Source of the DNA: Atopobium sp034113385
GTDB lineage: Bacteria; Actinomycetota; Coriobacteriia; Coriobacteriales; Atopobiaceae
DNA: 18,139 bases
NCBI RefSeq assembly: GCF_034113385.1
Contig: NZ_JAXEXL010000025.1
Span: 1-18,139 of the forward strand
Direction of reading: 5' to 3'
The translations under genes were made by a program, and so were the position numbers. Shown in pieces: positions 16,203 to 18,139 of the stretch. Every line of letters starts with the position of its first letter. Position 1 is the stretch's first letter. Below the pieces are notes generated by a model that was given only the letters and a program-made list of their open reading frames with translations, had not been told where the DNA came from and made no database searches.

Positions 16203-16997
16203 TTAAAACAGCGGTGGTGTCTCTAAAAAGTTGCTACAAAATGAGCTGCGATGGATAGGACAAAGACCTTTTTCTTTAATAGCAGCAATATGCTCTGCAG
16301 AGGCATATCCCTTAGACTCCGCAAAATGATAGCCAGGGTATTCTGCGTCATAGGCAACCATTAATGCATCTCGTGTTACTTTTGCAACAATAGAGGCAGC
16401 AGCAATGCAAGCAATCGTAGCGTCACCTTTAACTACACAACGCTCTTTAGGATGAACGTGTACGGGATTGCCATCAATCAAAACGGCATCTGGCTCTACA
16501 CCAGCATCTGTAATTGCATGAGCCATAGCCATGCGAAGTGCAGAAGCCATACCCACAGCATCAATAGAAGCAGGTTCTATATGCGCAATACCAACTGCTT
16601 GCGCATGTTGGGCTATTTGTGCCGCAAGAGCTTCTCTGCGAGCAGGCGTAAGTTGCTTGGAATCATTAATACCCCAAATGATTGGCTCTTTGGGCAGCGC
16701 CACAGCACATACCGTAAGCGGCCCTGCCACTGCTCCACGGCCTACCTCATCTATGCCCAACACAATGCCCTCTGTGCCAAGTTCTTGCATCTTTTGATAC
16801 ATGCCTCGCACGCGTTCACGCTCAGAAACTTCCTTCTCATGGCGACGCGATGCAAGAGCAACAGCGCGCTTAACCTGTGCACGAGGGTCTTCGCTGTAAC
16901 GTTGAACTAACGCTGGAATCTCATCAAAGGAAGCATCCGATAAAAGCGCACAAATCTCGCGCGCGGTACCTGGACGTATTTGACCGTATTCAGCCAT
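16203..16997 (-). CDS. rnhB: Ribonuclease HII
   Basis: Removes RNA primers and misincorporated ribonucleotides from RNA-DNA hybrids. Catalytic residues are visible: D83 and E84 in GIDEVGRG, D175 in VLIDG, and D192 in VVKGDATIACIAAASIVAK. The N-terminal 75 residues are a helical, charged extension (for example RRHEKEVSERERVRGMYQKM) similar in layout to Firmicute RnhB and absent from the E. coli protein. At 264 residues the length fits that form. Start: ATG at 16997 with GGGGAG five bases upstream; nine more in-frame codons upstream lack such a site. lepB, which usually separates rplS and rnhB in actinobacteria, is missing. Confidence 0.95.
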   Translation of the reverse strand: MAEYGQIRPGTAREICALLSDASFDEIPALVQRYSEDPRAQVKRAVALASRRHEKEVSERERVRGMYQKMQELGTEGIVLGIDEVGRGAVAGPLTVCAVALPKEPIIWGINDSKQLTPARREALAAQIAQHAQAVGIAHIEPASIDAVGMASALRMAMAHAITDAGVEPDAVLIDGNPVHVHPKERCVVKGDATIACIAAASIVAKVTRDALMVAYDAEYPGYHFAESKGYASAEHIAAIKEKGLCPIHRSSFCSNFLETPPLF

Positions 16998-17015
16998 AAG
17001 AACTCCCCTTACTGA

Positions 17016-17034
17016 CCTGTACACCTCGTACAGG
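17016..17034 (-). repeat. Inverted repeat upstream of rnhB
   Basis: A perfect 7-bp inverted repeat CCTGTAC/GTACAGG separated by five bases (GAGGT on the minus strand), between the rplS terminator and the rnhB ribosome-binding site. It overlaps a possible -10 TATCCT. It could be an operator or an mRNA hairpin; no known regulator motif is recognised. Confidence 0.45.
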
Positions 17035-17055
17035 ATACCTCATTGCACAGGCAAT

Positions 17056-17083
17056 AAAAAAGCCGTCCCCAAAGGAACGGCTT
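17056..17083 (-). terminator. Rho-independent terminator after rplS
   Basis: A 10-bp stem (17074-17083 with 17060-17069, one G-U pair) with a 4-base loop, followed on the minus strand by a TTTTTT run. It begins about 20 bases after the rplS stop, so rplS is probably monocistronic. Confidence 0.9.
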
Positions 17084-17105
17084 CATAGATAACGTACTAT
17101 GCGAC

Positions 17106-17447
17106 CTAGCGCTTCTCGCGAATACGAGCAGCCTTACCAACACGATCACGCAGGTAGTAAAGCTTGGCACGACGAACGTCACCATGGCGCACAACCTCAA
17201 GCTTAGCAATCTTAGGGCTATGTACAGGGAACGTACGCTCTACGCCAACACCAAAGCTGAGCTTACGAACGGTAAAGGTCTCACGAGCACCAGCGCCAGA
17301 AAGACGAATAATATCGCCCTGGAATACCTGTACACGCTCACGATCGCCTTCCTTAATGCGATAGTGAACCTTTACGTTGTCACCAACCTGCAGCGTAGGA
17401 ATATCCTCACGAATCTGCTGGCGCTCAATAGCACGAATGTAATCCAT
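17106..17447 (-). CDS. rplS: Large ribosomal subunit protein bL19
   Basis: A 50S protein at the interface with the 30S subunit. It has the L19 pattern IPTLQVGDNVKVHYRIKEG, RVQVFQGDII, GVGVERTFPVHSPKI and the RRAKLYYLRDRVGKAARI C-terminal motif. At 113 residues from ATG 17447 it matches the family (about 115); the frame is open 15 codons further to a GTG at 17492, but GAGG six bases before 17447 supports the shorter start. It has its own promoter and terminator. It is not next to trmD/rimM as in most bacteria. Confidence 0.96.
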   Translation of the reverse strand: MDYIRAIERQQIREDIPTLQVGDNVKVHYRIKEGDRERVQVFQGDIIRLSGAGARETFTVRKLSFGVGVERTFPVHSPKIAKLEVVRHGDVRRAKLYYLRDRVGKAARIREKR

Positions 17448-17514
17448 TAGAATCCTCATCTCTAGAGGTGCCGGCGCATCTGCGGACGACACATAGCTTT
17501 ACACACAGGTGTTT

Positions 17515-17542
17515 AGTATATCTAAGCAACCTCGCGGTGCAA
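17515..17542 (-). promoter_or_regulatory. Promoter of rplS
   Basis: Minus-strand -35 TTGCAC (17537-17542) and -10 TATACT (17515-17520), separated by 16 bases. The predicted leader is about 60 bases. It is the best sigma-70-type promoter in the window. Confidence 0.6.
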
Positions 17543-17563
17543 GCGATAATTGCATTTTAGCAG

Positions 17564-18139
17564 TTATATGCAAAAACCCACCACAACACCTAACGCCTCC
17601 TTGGGTGAAGCATATCCGTATGGATAGCCTGTGGGAAGCACGTTATAAAAATAGCGATGTTCCAAACCCTCATACACAAAGAAAAAGGCAGAACGATACC
17701 ACCAGGCAGATTTCTCACCTTGGAAGTTTTTTGTCAGGGTTCCTGATGAGTCAGAATGAGGGGTGATTCCCTCAGTTACATACCGCTCATACTGCATGCC
17801 TTCTGCATTGACCACATCATCAAGATAGGCAAACTGATTGCCATACTCATGAGCAAACCAATCAATCTTGCCGCATACTTCGGTTGCCGATAAAAGCCAC
17901 AGCTTGTCATCAGTTGTGCTTACTGCAGATGCATCACGAGCATTACCTGCATTGTTAGTTGCTTTTTTAACAGGCACAAGTACAGATTGAAGCTCGTAAG
18001 GAAGCTGAGACAGCTCAGTAGAAGCAAGCCAGCTGCGCATCTGCGATGCTTCCCAACCGCCAGCATTATCGCCATTGCTATTCATGCTCTGCTGACCAAG
18101 TGCTTGTTTAGTTACAAAAGTTAAGCCTGCTTTGCCCGA
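17564..18139 (-). CDS. DUF6273-like protein, C-terminal part (5' end outside window)
   Basis: Partial gene. The reading frame runs unbroken to the window edge (191 codons plus stop), so an internal ATG at 18085 is not the true start. The sequence has the pattern I associate with DUF6273: GGWEASQMRSWLAS, then LQSVLVPVKKATNNAG, then a TTDDKLWLLSATEV segment, and an aromatic end (WWYRSAFFF, RYFYNV, YPYGYASPKEALGVVVGFCI). Such domains occur in secreted or cell-surface proteins of Coriobacteriia and Firmicutes; function unknown, possibly carbohydrate- or surface-related (inference). No strong terminator separates it from the rplS promoter, only a weak 6-bp TTGCAT/ATGCAA stem around its stop codon. 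Confidence 0.75.
   Translation of the reverse strand, partial: SGKAGLTFVTKQALGQQSMNSNGDNAGGWEASQMRSWLASTELSQLPYELQSVLVPVKKATNNAGNARDASAVSTTDDKLWLLSATEVCGKIDWFAHEYGNQFAYLDDVVNAEGMQYERYVTEGITPHSDSSGTLTKNFQGEKSAWWYRSAFFFVYEGLEHRYFYNVLPTGYPYGYASPKEALGVVVGFCI

Noticed and set aside
1..18139. CRISPR array, IS element, prophage or defence cluster
   Set aside because: No repeat-spacer pattern, transposase, phage gene or toxin-antitoxin pair seen; all long frames are housekeeping genes except the DUF6273-like one.

Overview
The window looks like core chromosome of a low-to-mid-GC member of Coriobacteriia, and family Atopobiaceae (Lancefieldella/Atopobium-like) is the best guess. This is inferred from three things. 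The gene order rplS-rnhB-yraN-comM-dprA-trmFO-xer-rpsB-tsf-pyrH-frr-uppS-cdsA-dxr-rseP-ispG-proS is actinobacterial, but with Firmicute-style parts (trmFO instead of whiG, and proS after the MEP/membrane genes). Base composition appears to be in the mid-40s % GC by eye. A DUF6273-like protein lies at the right edge. No phage, IS element, CRISPR array or defence island is visible. I do not see a wholly new multi-gene system; the unusual items are inside otherwise ordinary loci.

Layout. Bases 1-240 carry two plus-strand tRNA genes. The first is a clean tRNA-Ala(GGC) with its own terminator. The second is a CAU-anticodon tRNA whose anticodon arm is badly mismatched. A 12-bp hairpin with T-rich flanks on both sides separates them from the rest of the window, where every gene is on the minus strand.

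Reading in the direction of transcription (right to left): the 3' part of a DUF6273-like gene; rplS with its own promoter and terminator; rnhB; then yraN, comM, dprA, trmFO and xer, with short gaps or overlaps from yraN onward. These cover RNA-primer repair, a YraN nuclease-like protein, DNA uptake/recombination (ComM, DprA), tRNA m5U54 methylation and chromosome dimer resolution. Next come rpsB-tsf, with a structured leader and a terminator after tsf. The last unit is a tightly packed operon: pyrH (UMP kinase), frr (ribosome recycling), uppS (undecaprenyl-PP synthesis), cdsA (CDP-diacylglycerol), dxr and ispG (MEP isoprenoid pathway) flanking rseP (site-2 protease), followed after about 140 bases by proS. 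This unit links pyrimidine supply, translation and envelope lipid precursors: Dxr and IspG feed isoprenoid units to UppS, and CdsA makes the phospholipid precursor.

Genes overlap by 1-4 bases at many junctions, and non-ATG starts (TTG for ispG, dxr and pyrH; GTG for proS, uppS and trmFO) are frequent and supported by Shine-Dalgarno sequences. The most interesting points are a winged-helix-like insertion on the cytosolic side of the RseP protease, the degenerate CAU tRNA, a structured rpsB leader, hairpins in the pyrH and rnhB leaders, and the replacement of the usual trmD/lepB neighbours of rplS.
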